Source: Pseudoalteromonas flavipulchra NCIMB 2033 = ATCC BAA-314 (GTDB lineage: Bacteria > Pseudomonadota > Gammaproteobacteria > Enterobacterales > Alteromonadaceae). From it: 64,000 bases of DNA. Within the stretch, counting starts at the first letter, position 1. Each line of letters begins with the position of its first letter. Below, one piece after another: positions 52,666 to 61,751 of the stretch. The position numbers and the translations under genes are program-made. Below the pieces are notes generated by a model. That model did no database searches and was not told the origin of the DNA. It saw only the letters and a program-made list of their open reading frames with translations. The stretch spans positions 124,001-188,000 of the forward strand of contig JWIH01000010.1 in NCBI GenBank assembly GCA_000814665.1, given 5' to 3'.

Positions 52666-54441
52666 TTACCTTCTAATCGGCACTTGCTGGTTGACTGGCT
52701 TTTGCGGTGCTTCATTGAGGTTTTGTGGTAATAAACGTTTGGCTTTACGCTGCTCTCGTAGCGTAAATTGTAGCGCTTTTAAAATCCGCGCATCCAATGG
52801 CGTTTCGCAAAACGGGCTTAACAGGTTGTTCTCTTCCGTCGGATCTTCACTCAAGTTATAACACTCGTATTCACTGGGAATGAACTGAGTGGTTGTTATT
52901 CCGTCTGGGTTGCTGACGCCAACGACATTACTCACAGACGCTTGCGTGGTAGGCTCATCGTTACCACCAAGATCAACTTGGTTCGGGTCTTGCTCATAGA
53001 ATCTAGCGTTATCAAAATAACGCACAAACTTCCATTTCGTGTCACCGCTGATATCCGGTAGTTGCGTTATTACGGCTTCAATATGGTTCGGTTGGATAAT
53101 ACTATTGTAAGCTTTACCGGTAAGCATATTCGTCATATCACTGCCAACTTCGATGTTGTCATCGGTCATAAAGTAAATGGCTTCTTCTTTGGGCGACGCT
53201 TCACCTAAAATGACGTTGGCTAGGTTTCTGCCAACGAGTGGCTGTGCCTCACTGTGATCTTTAGCAAGCTGAGTACGAGTTTGCTCAATATCTATATCTG
53301 CTAGACCAAGCAGGGTAGGCAGTAAGTCGATGTGCGATGTGGTGATATCAAGCTGCTTAGGTTGATTGAAAAGCACAGGATTAGAAATAATAAACGGCAC
53401 GTTTAATACTTCTTGATACGCAGTGTACCATTTTTGATGTAGACCGCCGTGAGCACCCAGTAGCTCACCATGATCTGAGGTAAAAACGACAATAGTATTT
53501 TCATAAAAAGATGATTGCTTTAATGCGTTAACTACCTGTTCTATATGCTTATTCACTTCTGCGATTAGGTAGTAATAAAACTGTCGATAGGTTTCATCTG
53601 GTGGTTGTGGTAGATACATATGCGGGTACATAAGCTGATAGTCTTTTTGGCATCTAGGCTTGTCCATTAAGCTTTCAGTTTGACTTGGGGCTGGCGCAAC
53701 ACTTGGAAGGTTACCGGCTTCTTTTTCAGCATAAAAGTTGGAAAACCAATCTTTTTGTCCCATTAATACAATGTCATGAGGGTTTACGAATGAAGAAACC
53801 AGTAAAAATGGTGTTTGGTCGCCGTTTTGTGCCTTTTCTTCAAGTTGTTTAAGGGTTTCACAAACTTGATTGGCAAATCCCGGATCTCGAGATGTGCCTG
53901 AATTGTTCTCTGCTGCGCCATGAGGTTCAGGACCTATCCATTGACTAAAACCAAACTTATCTAGACGCTCTGCGCGCTCATAGAGAGCTTGTTTTGCTGG
54001 GTAAGGCTCTCCGGTTGCAGAGTTACTATACAGCGCTTGCTGACTCCCCGGCACGATAATATCTTCATCGGAGAGGTGCCACTTACCACGATAATAGGTT
54101 TGATAACCTGCTTCGCGAAACCAAGAGCCCATGGTTGGCACGGTATTGGGAGCCAGCCAGAACATGTTTTGATCAAATGACGACTTGCCAATTCCAGGTG
54201 TTTGGCTCACACCGTGTAGTGATGGATATTGTCCCGTGTAAATGGATGTTCTACTTGGTGCGCATGCCGTCGCTGCTGCATTATGATTCATAAATTCCAT
54301 ACCACAGCGGCGCATTTCTGCCATGTACGCACTGTGTTTGAGTCGATACTCTTTTGCTTGTGAATTTTCGTAAGGCGGAGGGAAGCGCTCTTCATCTGTG
54401 GTAATGATTAGAAAGTTCGGTTGTTTGCCATTAATCTTCAT
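52666..54441 (-). CDS. Type I sulfatase (arylsulfatase/choline-sulfatase-like)
   Basis: 591-residue sulfatase. The formylglycine motif C-x-P-S-R is CAPSR at 60-64, followed by TSIYTGQYPSLHG; the metal-binding acidic residues are present at the N-terminus (ITTDEERF) and in VVFTSDHGELLGAHGG. No signal peptide is seen, so it may be cytoplasmic or exported in a non-standard way. Cys-type sulfatases require a maturation enzyme, which is not in the window. Substrate unclear; marine sulfated compounds are likely. Strong RBS AAGGAG precedes ATG 54441. Confidence 0.92.
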   Translation of the reverse strand: MKINGKQPNFLIITTDEERFPPPYENSQAKEYRLKHSAYMAEMRRCGMEFMNHNAAATACAPSRTSIYTGQYPSLHGVSQTPGIGKSSFDQNMFWLAPNTVPTMGSWFREAGYQTYYRGKWHLSDEDIIVPGSQQALYSNSATGEPYPAKQALYERAERLDKFGFSQWIGPEPHGAAENNSGTSRDPGFANQVCETLKQLEEKAQNGDQTPFLLVSSFVNPHDIVLMGQKDWFSNFYAEKEAGNLPSVAPAPSQTESLMDKPRCQKDYQLMYPHMYLPQPPDETYRQFYYYLIAEVNKHIEQVVNALKQSSFYENTIVVFTSDHGELLGAHGGLHQKWYTAYQEVLNVPFIISNPVLFNQPKQLDITTSHIDLLPTLLGLADIDIEQTRTQLAKDHSEAQPLVGRNLANVILGEASPKEEAIYFMTDDNIEVGSDMTNMLTGKAYNSIIQPNHIEAVITQLPDISGDTKWKFVRYFDNARFYEQDPNQVDLGGNDEPTTQASVSNVVGVSNPDGITTTQFIPSEYECYNLSEDPTEENNLLSPFCETPLDARILKALQFTLREQRKAKRLLPQNLNEAPQKPVNQQVPIRR

Positions 54442-54590
54442 TACAATCTCCTTTTAACTTGCACAGGGCAAATGCCCACGAAGAGTGTAGTTGAAGATCC
54501 TTAGGTATTTGCGCTTTGTGTAATTTAATTGTTTTTTTTATTTTAAATAATGTGTAAAAACAACATTCTGTATTTTCTCAACGACGAATA

Positions 54591-54613
54591 GAAAAAAGGC
54601 CTTATCGACCTTT
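54591..54613 (-). terminator. Terminator of the vWA-like gene
   Basis: On the minus strand: stem AAAGGT / GCCTTT (one wobble) with a 7-nt loop, followed by TTTC. Short stem but well placed, 22 nt beyond the stop. Confidence 0.5.
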
Positions 54614-54635
54614 ATATAGTTTTGTATTTGGTGAG

Positions 54636-55376
54636 TTACCAGTCGCCTGGGTCGCCGCCATCTGAGTCACTGATCTCCTCGTAAGTACCGCCAGTGTCAA
54701 TACTCAGCTGTTTAAGAAACTGAAATGTAGGGGTACTAGATACCGACTGAGATGCAGATGAAACATCTAATACATACATCTTATCTTTATTAGCCAGAAT
54801 ATTTTGCACTGTGCCTGTATAGATTGTGGCATTGAATTGCACTGGTGGTAGCTCAAACAGGTATTTAGAGGTTACGCTCGTTTGCCAATTTGAGCCGCCA
54901 CAGCTAGAGACTGGACTGTCATTTTCGCCGCCATCAGTAGAACCATACACTCTTAGCAGTGCGCCATTAGCGGCTTCCGTTGAGTAATTTGCTCTTAACT
55001 CATCAGCGCCATCACACATAGCTTGTGCAAGTGCAGTTAGCCCCGAGCACCCTTCTGGATCTAGTTGATAGAGTGCCATCATTGCCGCATTGAAACCGAC
55101 AAACCCGTTAGTTAGGGATTGAATTTGACCGCCACTAGCAAACGTTTTCACATTTAGCTGTTGACCATTAATTGTGGCATCTAAAAAGAACTTTGATACT
55201 TTTTGCACTGCCTGTTGCTTTGAGAATGAACATCGGCTTTGTCCATCTGGGCGCAACGTGTTCATTGAACTACTGCGATCTAAAAAAAGCACGCCATAAG
55301 ATTCAGGCGCAGCGAGCGAATTGAAACTCGACATTGTGGTTGCCAATACAATGGCAGATACTAAGATTTTCATCAT
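54636..55376 (-). CDS. Secreted von Willebrand A-like protein
   Basis: 246-residue exported protein. The start is set at ATG 55376 (GGAG 6 nt upstream) rather than 55409; the signal peptide ends near SLAAPES. The MIDAS-type motif D-x-S-x-S appears as LDRSSSM, and T/D positions later (GLTALAQAMCDGADEL) suit a vWA fold. Cysteine pairs (RCSF/EGCSG/MCDG/SSCGG) suggest disulfides. The C-terminus ends in an acidic SDSDGGDPGDW. May mediate adhesion or protein-protein contacts. Confidence 0.65.
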   Translation of the reverse strand: MMKILVSAIVLATTMSSFNSLAAPESYGVLFLDRSSSMNTLRPDGQSRCSFSKQQAVQKVSKFFLDATINGQQLNVKTFASGGQIQSLTNGFVGFNAAMMALYQLDPEGCSGLTALAQAMCDGADELRANYSTEAANGALLRVYGSTDGGENDSPVSSCGGSNWQTSVTSKYLFELPPVQFNATIYTGTVQNILANKDKMYVLDVSSASQSVSSTPTFQFLKQLSIDTGGTYEEISDSDGGDPGDW

Positions 55377-55409
55377 CGTGAACTCCATGTCAAAAGATAC
55401 CATTTGCAT

Positions 55410-55862
55410 TATCTAATCGGGAAACCTTACGGCTGCGACAAGATATTGTTCAAATGGTGTAAGAAGTATCTGGCTGTACTGCTGATGCAGATACATGATT
55501 TGCGCAAGTAAAAAAAATGAACTTAATTGGTTGCAAATTTGTTGCGCAGCGTAAGGGTAGGGTAGATTCTAATTTTATCCATTACACCACATTACAGTGA
55601 TAATTTATTTTTTAAAACATAATCTTGCATTTAGGTTTGATGTAAATTTTAGTATTTTCATGATGTTATGTTTAGCTGCCTGATACAATAGCGATTGCGA
55701 TTTAGTTTCTAAAAAATATACAGTAGGATGAAGTAAACAGTATTCAAAAGTATGAAATAATAAAAACAATGACAGGAAGTTTTATGAAGCGATATCTACT
55801 TTCTCTCTTAGGTTTCCGTGCCACTTGCGTTGAGTGAATATCATCACTTTAGAAAAAATCAG
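55410..55862. other. Intergenic stretch of about 450 nt
   Basis: A+T-rich with no sizeable gene. It contains a long promoter-like region for the vWA-like gene on one side and, near the other end, a broken secreted-protein start (see 55784-55837). Confidence 0.4.
55784..55837 (+). pseudogene. Frameshifted start of a lost secreted protein
   Basis: AGGAAG then ATGAAG... encodes MKRYLLSLLGFRATCVE and a stop. One frame over, the same DNA reads VSVPLALSEYHHF, so MKRYLLSLL plus VSVPLALS would make a normal signal peptide. Suggests a single frameshift and loss of most of a gene. Confidence 0.3.
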
Positions 55863-57038
55863 TTAATGTAAGTGTTGCAATGCGTTGATTTCAGAGAGCA
55901 AATGTTTTTGTTCGCTTTCACTTAGCCCTTCAAACTTAAGCATGGCTTGGTAGGTCTTTAATAGTGATGGCTTATCTCCTTTTTGCTGATAAGCCGTGGC
56001 CAATTGCTGCAGTGCATTGAGGGATTCTGAGTTGTGCTGGCTCACAAAGCTAAATAGGTTGATGGCCGCAGTGAAGTTACGTTCGAATAGGGCGGCATTC
56101 CCGAGCGAAGTCAGCGCGCTGTAGGGGTAAGCCTTAAGTCCATATAGTGACTTAGCGATGGCGACATGATTTTCCAGCTGAGTGACACCGGCGGCCGCTA
56201 CCTTCAAGGATGGCTGATAATGGTTAAAGAGGTGCTGCAGACCATGATAATAGCTCGGGTAGACGACACTCATATGGGTTTCGCCACCAAAATGCTGTGC
56301 TTTGAAGTCAATTCCATTTGGCTTTCGCCAAGCATCATTAAGACGTTGAAAAGGCTGCGTTATGATTGCGTTTTCGTCTGCCATGCTGATGTAGATACAC
56401 TTGTTGATTAACGCTTTTGCCAGTAAGTCATTTAATAATCGCTCTTTATCCCACCAAAGGCTTGGACTTGCCAACATCACACCATTAAATAAATCGGGTT
56501 TTTCAAGTAGCGCATAGGTTGCAAACAGCCCACCGAATGAGTGTCCTGCTAACGCGCGATAGCCTGATGTTCGATAATGCTTGTCTACGTAAGGGATGAG
56601 TTCTTTGTCGATAAATTGCAGTAGCATTTCTGCACCGCCTGGATTTTGCTGCCGTGTTGGACCTGCAAAATGTCCCAGTACCGCAAGGCTGCCTTTGCGA
56701 TAAGGTGGAGTCAGATCTCGAGTGCGGTGTTCGTTGGTTTCGATGGCAACAATGATAAGTTCAGGTATTTTATGTTGTTGTGCCAAGAAGCGAGCCGCTG
56801 AAGCGGTATGTTCAAGATTGCTCTGACCATCAGTCAGATATAACACTGGATAGCTTGTATTGCCTTGTTCATAGCTGGGTGGCAGGACGATATGAACCGT
56901 TCTTTTTTGCGAAAAATAAGCGGATGAAAGCTGCTGTGTCGAGTTCGAATTTACTGATTTATTAGCAACAGCGCTACCAATTGACAGTAATGTAAAAATA
57001 GCCACGATAACAATGTGAGTAACTAACCTAGTTTGCAT
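55863..57038 (-). CDS. Esterase (Fes/BesA-like alpha/beta-hydrolase) with C-terminal repeats
   Basis: 391-residue exported esterase with a signal peptide ending near GSAVANK. The fold belongs to the putative esterase D family: VLYLTDGQSNLEHTAS, VAIETNEHRTRDL, nucleophile Ser167 in AGHSFGG, and MLASPSLWWDKE. The acidic and His residues fall near ADEN and GGETHMSV. Residues about 300-391 look like TPR-type helices (LGNAALFERNFTAAINLF). Related enzymes hydrolyse siderophore or cinnamoyl esters; no siderophore genes are close. AAGGA precedes ATG 57038. Confidence 0.88.
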   Translation of the reverse strand: MQTRLVTHIVIVAIFTLLSIGSAVANKSVNSNSTQQLSSAYFSQKRTVHIVLPPSYEQGNTSYPVLYLTDGQSNLEHTASAARFLAQQHKIPELIIVAIETNEHRTRDLTPPYRKGSLAVLGHFAGPTRQQNPGGAEMLLQFIDKELIPYVDKHYRTSGYRALAGHSFGGLFATYALLEKPDLFNGVMLASPSLWWDKERLLNDLLAKALINKCIYISMADENAIITQPFQRLNDAWRKPNGIDFKAQHFGGETHMSVVYPSYYHGLQHLFNHYQPSLKVAAAGVTQLENHVAIAKSLYGLKAYPYSALTSLGNAALFERNFTAAINLFSFVSQHNSESLNALQQLATAYQQKGDKPSLLKTYQAMLKFEGLSESEQKHLLSEINALQHLH

Positions 57039-57159
57039 AACCGCTCGTTCCTTGCTTAAAAATCATCGCTAATTTAACACGAGTCAAAACGACAAGGAAC
57101 GAGTTATATAGAAGCGCTTAGGAATTATTTGTTTTGTCTTGAGCCTTCTAAGGTCACTA

Positions 57160-57729
57160 TCACTCCATTCTTATTGGTGTTTGTGCCTTATTAAGTAGTT
57201 TAGAAAAGATAGGTTTTAAGCAAAAAAGAGAAAACACTGAAACGATTGCCATCACTAAAATGCCAATTAGAGGAATAACATAACCAAAGGTAAAACTAGC
57301 ACCGACCACGTGTCCCAATATACATTCAGCGCGGTAGATTGGATAAAATAGTCCAGCTATCAAAAGTCCTAGGGCTGTATACATGGTGAGGTTTTGATAA
57401 CCGAACTCCCAAAGGGCTGATTGCAACAAGCTAAAGAGTAACATCACAAAGAATGCGACCAAAAACTCAGTAGGAATAACCACGGGTGCTGTTTTTTTAA
57501 TGCCCTCTGTGCCACTTGCTTCATGGAGCCGCAGTGCAGTAAGCCAAGCTAATACGGGAATTATGATAATGCCCCATGCGTTAGATACTGCCGGAAAATC
57601 TGCTCTGTGAAGTAAGTGGTGACTGACTATGCCGCCGTTTAAATGTTGCCACATCAGCGTTAATATCACGAGTAAGATTGCCGATGTAATTAGGCCTTTG
57701 TTGATTTTGTTCGCTGTGACTGAAAGCAT
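57160..57729 (-). CDS. Four- to five-helix membrane protein of unknown function
   Basis: 189-residue polytopic membrane protein with helices near 12-30, 48-64, 86-106, 115-135 and 145-170. No recognised domain. Good RBS (AGGAG, 7 nt). Only 30 nt follow the DUF2306 gene, so the two membrane proteins form an operon opposite a membrane-bound AraC regulator. Confidence 0.7.
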   Translation of the reverse strand: MLSVTANKINKGLITSAILLVILTLMWQHLNGGIVSHHLLHRADFPAVSNAWGIIIIPVLAWLTALRLHEASGTEGIKKTAPVVIPTEFLVAFFVMLLFSLLQSALWEFGYQNLTMYTALGLLIAGLFYPIYRAECILGHVVGASFTFGYVIPLIGILVMAIVSVFSLFCLKPIFSKLLNKAQTPIRME

Positions 57730-57759
57730 GTTTCTACTCCTAGCTGATTAAACTGTAAT

Positions 57760-58602
57760 TTAACTAAAAAAGACGGCTGAAATGCGTGGCCACCACATCA
57801 TGATAGCGGCCGCGCAAACGCCAATCGCGGTGATCACAAAACCTAAGCTCATCATCACCGCGATTATCCACACCGGTGCGCTGGCTTTGGTTTGGCGTTT
57901 TGCCCAAAAGTAGAGTTCTGCGAGTGCCATTGGTAGCAGATAGCAGGCAAACGAAATAAATATATCGACAGGGCCATCTAAGGTTGCGGTATTGCCATTG
58001 AAGCCTTGGTTGACCATGTACCAACCAAACAAATAAAGACGAAACGTCCACACCCCATTAACCAAGAAAAAACTATGTACGGCATAACGTTGATGTGCGG
58101 CGATATTTTTTTGTATGGCAGCGCGCCAAGCAAAAAATATCGCAATGGGAATTAATATACCGTTGAGTGTTATCCCAATGGCACCAACATCGCTTAGCCT
58201 AAGACCGGTTACCCAAGTGAGATATAACCCAGTGAGCGCGCCCGAAATACCGAGAATAAAAAATACGCGTCCGTTGTAGCGGTGAAAGCGTGGAAAGCGT
58301 GGAAAGCGTTTTCGCACCGCAGGAATAAGCTGTAATAAACCGCTGGTGGCCAAAATCACAGCGGGTAAAACATGGCTAAAAAACACCTTGGCATCTTTTG
58401 TGTGTCCACTCGCCGGTGAAACCGCTGCACTTTGCTCTGTGAGTCCCACGATAAGCGGGATGGCATATAGGCCTAAGATATAAACAGCAAACATCCATTG
58501 CCCGAGCAGTGCGACACATATCCAGCTCTTTACGGCACCATTCAATACGCTAAAGGGACTAAAGAAAAGCCCAGTTGTTTTGGTTAAATTGAGGGAAGAC
58601 AA
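57760..58602 (-). CDS. DUF2306 membrane protein
   Basis: 280-residue polytopic membrane protein with about seven helices. The stretch RFHRYNGRVFFILGISGALTG and HQRYAVHSFFLVNG carry conserved His residues typical of DUF2306 proteins, possibly for haem or quinone binding; unknown function. The start is TTG 58602, supported by AAGGAT 7 nt upstream. First gene of a two-gene operon and divergent from the AraC gene. Confidence 0.82.
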   Translation of the reverse strand: MSSLNLTKTTGLFFSPFSVLNGAVKSWICVALLGQWMFAVYILGLYAIPLIVGLTEQSAAVSPASGHTKDAKVFFSHVLPAVILATSGLLQLIPAVRKRFPRFPRFHRYNGRVFFILGISGALTGLYLTWVTGLRLSDVGAIGITLNGILIPIAIFFAWRAAIQKNIAAHQRYAVHSFFLVNGVWTFRLYLFGWYMVNQGFNGNTATLDGPVDIFISFACYLLPMALAELYFWAKRQTKASAPVWIIAVMMSLGFVITAIGVCAAAIMMWWPRISAVFFS

Positions 58603-58665
58603 AATACTTATCCTTATAAATCAATGAACTTGATATATAAAATGACAAGGTTTTGCTATCTCGTC

Positions 58666-58688
58666 GCTTTGATTTTGAAAATCAAAGC
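58666..58688. promoter_or_regulatory. Perfect 11-bp inverted repeat in divergent promoter
   Basis: GCTTTGATTTT / AAAATCAAAGC around a single central G (23 bp) between the DUF2306 start at 58602 and the AraC start at 58806. Best operator candidate for the AraC regulator. Its presence supports the later start of the AraC gene. Confidence 0.6.
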
Positions 58689-58805
58689 AAAGAAAGTAGG
58701 CCGAATTTTAAAAATGCTGGTGTTAAGTTTACTTACAAAGTTAATTTGAATGCTTTTGGTGTGGCTGTTAGAGTTTCTGTGTCTACCAATATTCCTTCAA
58801 TCACC

Positions 58806-59885
58806 ATGACTATTGAAAACTATTACCTACTTTTGCTTAGCCTATGTTGCACTTTGGTTGTTGCTCAGCTTTTTGTAAAAGAGAAAAAAGCAGCACATTT
58901 ACTCTTTGCTTTAGTGTGCGGCTCGATAGCATTGGCCACGACCAAAAAGCTGACTCAGGACTCCTTAAATGGATATCAGTATTTAATTGGCATGGGCGCT
59001 TGTGTGACCTGTAATGGGTTTTGGTTGCTTGCTAGGGCACTATTTAGAGAAAAACATGCCATTTTAAAAAGGCATGTTGTGTTTGCAATCGCCATTGCTG
59101 CCTTGGTCATATGGCGACAAGGTTATTTGTTTATCGATAGTCAATTACACATGAACGCTCGCGGATTTGTTGAGTGGCTTAACATTGCGGCGTATGAGCT
59201 TACCTTGTTGTTGTCATCTAGTGTACTCATGCTGGCATTTTGGGAAGGGTGCCGAGGGTTCTCACAGTCTCAAGGGCAAGAAAAAGCACAAAGGGTGTTA
59301 TTCTTGTCTGCTTATTTTATTTGCGTCGCAGGCACTAAACTAATCGAAAATCGCTTTGCCGATAATCGTGAGGTTCAAGAATGGGTAGTGACAAGCGCAG
59401 CTATCCTCATTATATTGACGGCGCAAGTGTTACTGTATTGGCGATTTTCATCTCAACATACAATTACATCCGTTAGGTGCGTTGAATCAAATGAGCCAAC
59501 ACAAACCGAGGATGATATTGCGCTCCAGCAACAGGTGGAACACTTTCTTATCGAGCAAAAAGGCTTCCTCAAAGAAGGGTTAAAAGTTGCTGACTTAGCT
59601 CAGCAATTTAATGAACCTGAATACAAGATAAGTCGAGTGATACGACAAAACCTGCAAGCGCGAAATTTCAGCCAATTGGTCAATGAGTTGCGGGTTGAGC
59701 ATGCCAAAGTGCTGTTACAAGACCCCGCTAAACAGCATTGGCCAGTACTTGTCGTTGGCCTGGAAAGTGGTTTTGCGTCGGTTGGACCATTTACTAGAGC
59801 ATTTAAAATCGCTACGGGAACCACACCAAACCAATTTAGAAAGCAAAATAGCCAAACGCAGGTGCTACGTGAAGCACAAGAGTAA
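58806..59885 (+). CDS. Membrane-anchored AraC-family regulator
   Basis: 359-residue regulator. The N-terminal about 220 residues are six to seven hydrophobic helices (YYLLLLSLCCTLVVAQLF; VVFAIAIAALVIW; ILIILTAQVLLYW), then a linker and a C-terminal AraC helix-turn-helix domain (VADLAQQFNEPEYKISRVIR; FASVGPFTRAFKIATGTTPN). A frame extends upstream to TTG 58653, but that part covers the operator, so ATG 58806 is used, though its RBS is weak. It could sense a lipophilic signal or membrane state and regulate the DUF2306 operon. Confidence 0.82.
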   Translation: MTIENYYLLLLSLCCTLVVAQLFVKEKKAAHLLFALVCGSIALATTKKLTQDSLNGYQYLIGMGACVTCNGFWLLARALFREKHAILKRHVVFAIAIAALVIWRQGYLFIDSQLHMNARGFVEWLNIAAYELTLLLSSSVLMLAFWEGCRGFSQSQGQEKAQRVLFLSAYFICVAGTKLIENRFADNREVQEWVVTSAAILIILTAQVLLYWRFSSQHTITSVRCVESNEPTQTEDDIALQQQVEHFLIEQKGFLKEGLKVADLAQQFNEPEYKISRVIRQNLQARNFSQLVNELRVEHAKVLLQDPAKQHWPVLVVGLESGFASVGPFTRAFKIATGTTPNQFRKQNSQTQVLREAQE

Positions 59886-59892
59886 GTGGCGA

Positions 59893-60852
59893 TTAATCTA
59901 GCTTAGTCAGTTTGTATTGTAGCTGCTGAATAGGTAGCTCTATCGTCTGTGGGTCAAGCTCTGGCGTAATATCACTGACCGGAAAGACGTTATCAATTTC
60001 CACCGCATTCGCGATAGCGTTTGTATCGCCATTGGATAAAAAAGTAAGTTGGGTGTAATCACTGGGCTGTAAGTCATACCGAGCCAGCGTTGCCTTTAAG
60101 TCTATGCTGTATTCGTATGCAGCTAACAGGCTACCTGCGTTATCGTTGTATCTGCAGATCCGCCATTGATAGCTACTTTCGATAAACTCCAGCGCCCAAA
60201 TCCCACCTTTATCTTGGATCATTTGTTGTGGTTGTTGGCAGGGCTGTGGTAGGGGCAGTAAACGGCTATGAGACCAAAGTCCTTCGTGGTTTTGGCACAA
60301 TAAGTCGCCCTTACCAAGGTCGATAAGATGCGAGCTTAGACCATATTGGCAAAACTGGGAGGCGGGAATGAAAAAGGGATCGCTGTGCTTGTTAAGCGCG
60401 CCAAACGCAATATAGCCCATTAATACCTCAGTGTTGGTCATCCAGCCAAGGTAAACATATTCATCATCTTGCCAGTTTATTGATGCGATTTTCCCCTGTT
60501 TAACGGTGTTAGTCAGCGTGAAGTGGTCGCTTTTACCATTAAATGTACAAGTCAAACTGCCTTGTGTAGCGTCGATGTTGCATGATTGCTGAACTTGCTC
60601 CTGTGATAACCGCTTTATTTTAGAATTTGGCGTTTGATGGGTTAGCGCTGAGGTGAACTTAGCCGCAGCAGACAACAGGCCGGTTTGATCTTGTTTAAAA
60701 CGACATTTAGGCTGTATCTTTGAGGAACTGAGCACGACACTACCATCAAGTACAGCAAGCTCACAGCTATTGGCTATGGTACAAGCCGTGAGCAGCATAA
60801 CGCCACCAAAGGCAATCCAAGTGTTTTGCAAATCACAATACTCATCAATCAT
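59893..60852 (-). CDS. Lipoprotein, paralogue of the 32109-33038 protein
   Basis: 319-residue protein. The hydrophobic start contains a fine lipobox LTAC. Shares SCELA, CRFKQ, a NHEGLW and DKGGIWAL motif, and W-x-I-C-R-Y-N-D with the 32109-33038 protein, so the two are paralogues of one secreted Cys-containing family. ATG 60852 lies inside an 8-bp hairpin; TTG 60831 (product start LQNTWIAFGGVMLL) is a possible alternative giving a better signal peptide. Unlike its paralogue, it is not next to a peptidase gene. Function unknown. Confidence 0.65.
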   Translation of the reverse strand: MIDEYCDLQNTWIAFGGVMLLTACTIANSCELAVLDGSVVLSSSKIQPKCRFKQDQTGLLSAAAKFTSALTHQTPNSKIKRLSQEQVQQSCNIDATQGSLTCTFNGKSDHFTLTNTVKQGKIASINWQDDEYVYLGWMTNTEVLMGYIAFGALNKHSDPFFIPASQFCQYGLSSHLIDLGKGDLLCQNHEGLWSHSRLLPLPQPCQQPQQMIQDKGGIWALEFIESSYQWRICRYNDNAGSLLAAYEYSIDLKATLARYDLQPSDYTQLTFLSNGDTNAIANAVEIDNVFPVSDITPELDPQTIELPIQQLQYKLTKLD

Positions 60853-60879
60853 CAGCTACATCTTATAAACATAGCTGAT
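60851..60879 (-). terminator. Hairpin after the oxidoreductase gene
   Basis: 8-bp stem ATCAGCTA / TAGCTGAT with a 13-nt loop, between two minus-strand genes, overlapping the upstream possible ATG (60850-60852). May terminate the oxidoreductase message or control translation of the next gene. Confidence 0.4.
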
Positions 60880-60889
60880 AACACCTTGA

Positions 60890-61660
60890 TTAAGCAATAT
60901 GTGCAACAATACCCGATTTTCCCATAGCGACTTCGGCTTTTAGTACTTGGCCGTTGATGTAATCGCCACTATTTTGCTTTCGGTAGGGGATTGGCTTTTC
61001 ACTAAATACGTGTGTTAAGCGCTCTGACCAATTGGCAATTTCATCAGTTATACGTTGATTAGGCTCGCCTTTTGCGTCGAAAATAACATGGTTTTGTAGA
61101 ACGTCCATACCTGGGAAAAACAAAGTCCCGTGCGTGATCGGAAATAGTAATTCGTCCATTGTGCCGTTTATCCCTAAAGGAGAGTAATCCTCATATCCAC
61201 CACCTGTGGTTACACAAATTAACGCTCGTTTTCCCTGTAAAACTCCCTCGCCGTAGCGCAATTGATTCCCTTTGTTTTGATAGCCGTAAGCAAAGCCATA
61301 GGCATAGACTCTATCGAACCAGCCTTTAAGTATGGCAGGCACGCTGTACCACCAAAGCGGAAAATGAAAAATAACCAAATCGGCAGCCAGCAATTTTTGC
61401 TGCTCTTGAATAACATCTTCGGTTAGGGTGTTTGAGTGATATGCCTTGCCAGACGCTGCAATAATCGCAAGTGGTGCTTGTGAGTCATCTTGCGGGAAGT
61501 CGGTTGCGTCAACCACAGCCTTCCAGTCCATTTGGTATAGATCTGAAGTTTGAACTTGCAAGCCCATACGCGTTAAGGCTTCGACACTTGTTTTGGCGAG
61601 TGTCTGGGTTAAGGAAGTCGGCTCTGGATGTGCCGATACCACTAGTGCGGATTTGGTCAT
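60890..61660 (-). CDS. NAD(P)H-dependent oxidoreductase (flavodoxin-like fold, MdaB/KefF-like)
   Basis: 256-residue FMN/FAD-binding NAD(P)H dehydrogenase. The FMN phosphate loop is near SAHPEPTSL, and LVIFHFPLWWYSVPAILKGW with CVTTGGGYEDYS are hallmarks of the quinone oxidoreductase/MdaB group. The length suits the family. It is divergent from the LysR gene at 61752. Probable role: quinone or drug reduction under oxidative stress. Confidence 0.92.
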   Translation of the reverse strand: MTKSALVVSAHPEPTSLTQTLAKTSVEALTRMGLQVQTSDLYQMDWKAVVDATDFPQDDSQAPLAIIAASGKAYHSNTLTEDVIQEQQKLLAADLVIFHFPLWWYSVPAILKGWFDRVYAYGFAYGYQNKGNQLRYGEGVLQGKRALICVTTGGGYEDYSPLGINGTMDELLFPITHGTLFFPGMDVLQNHVIFDAKGEPNQRITDEIANWSERLTHVFSEKPIPYRKQNSGDYINGQVLKAEVAMGKSGIVAHIA

Positions 61661-61751
61661 GATAAGTGCTCTGTAACGAAAAGGAGTTGTTACTATCTCT
61701 GTAATCTTGTTATAAATGAAATTTAATATTTTTACCCTAGGTATAAATTAA

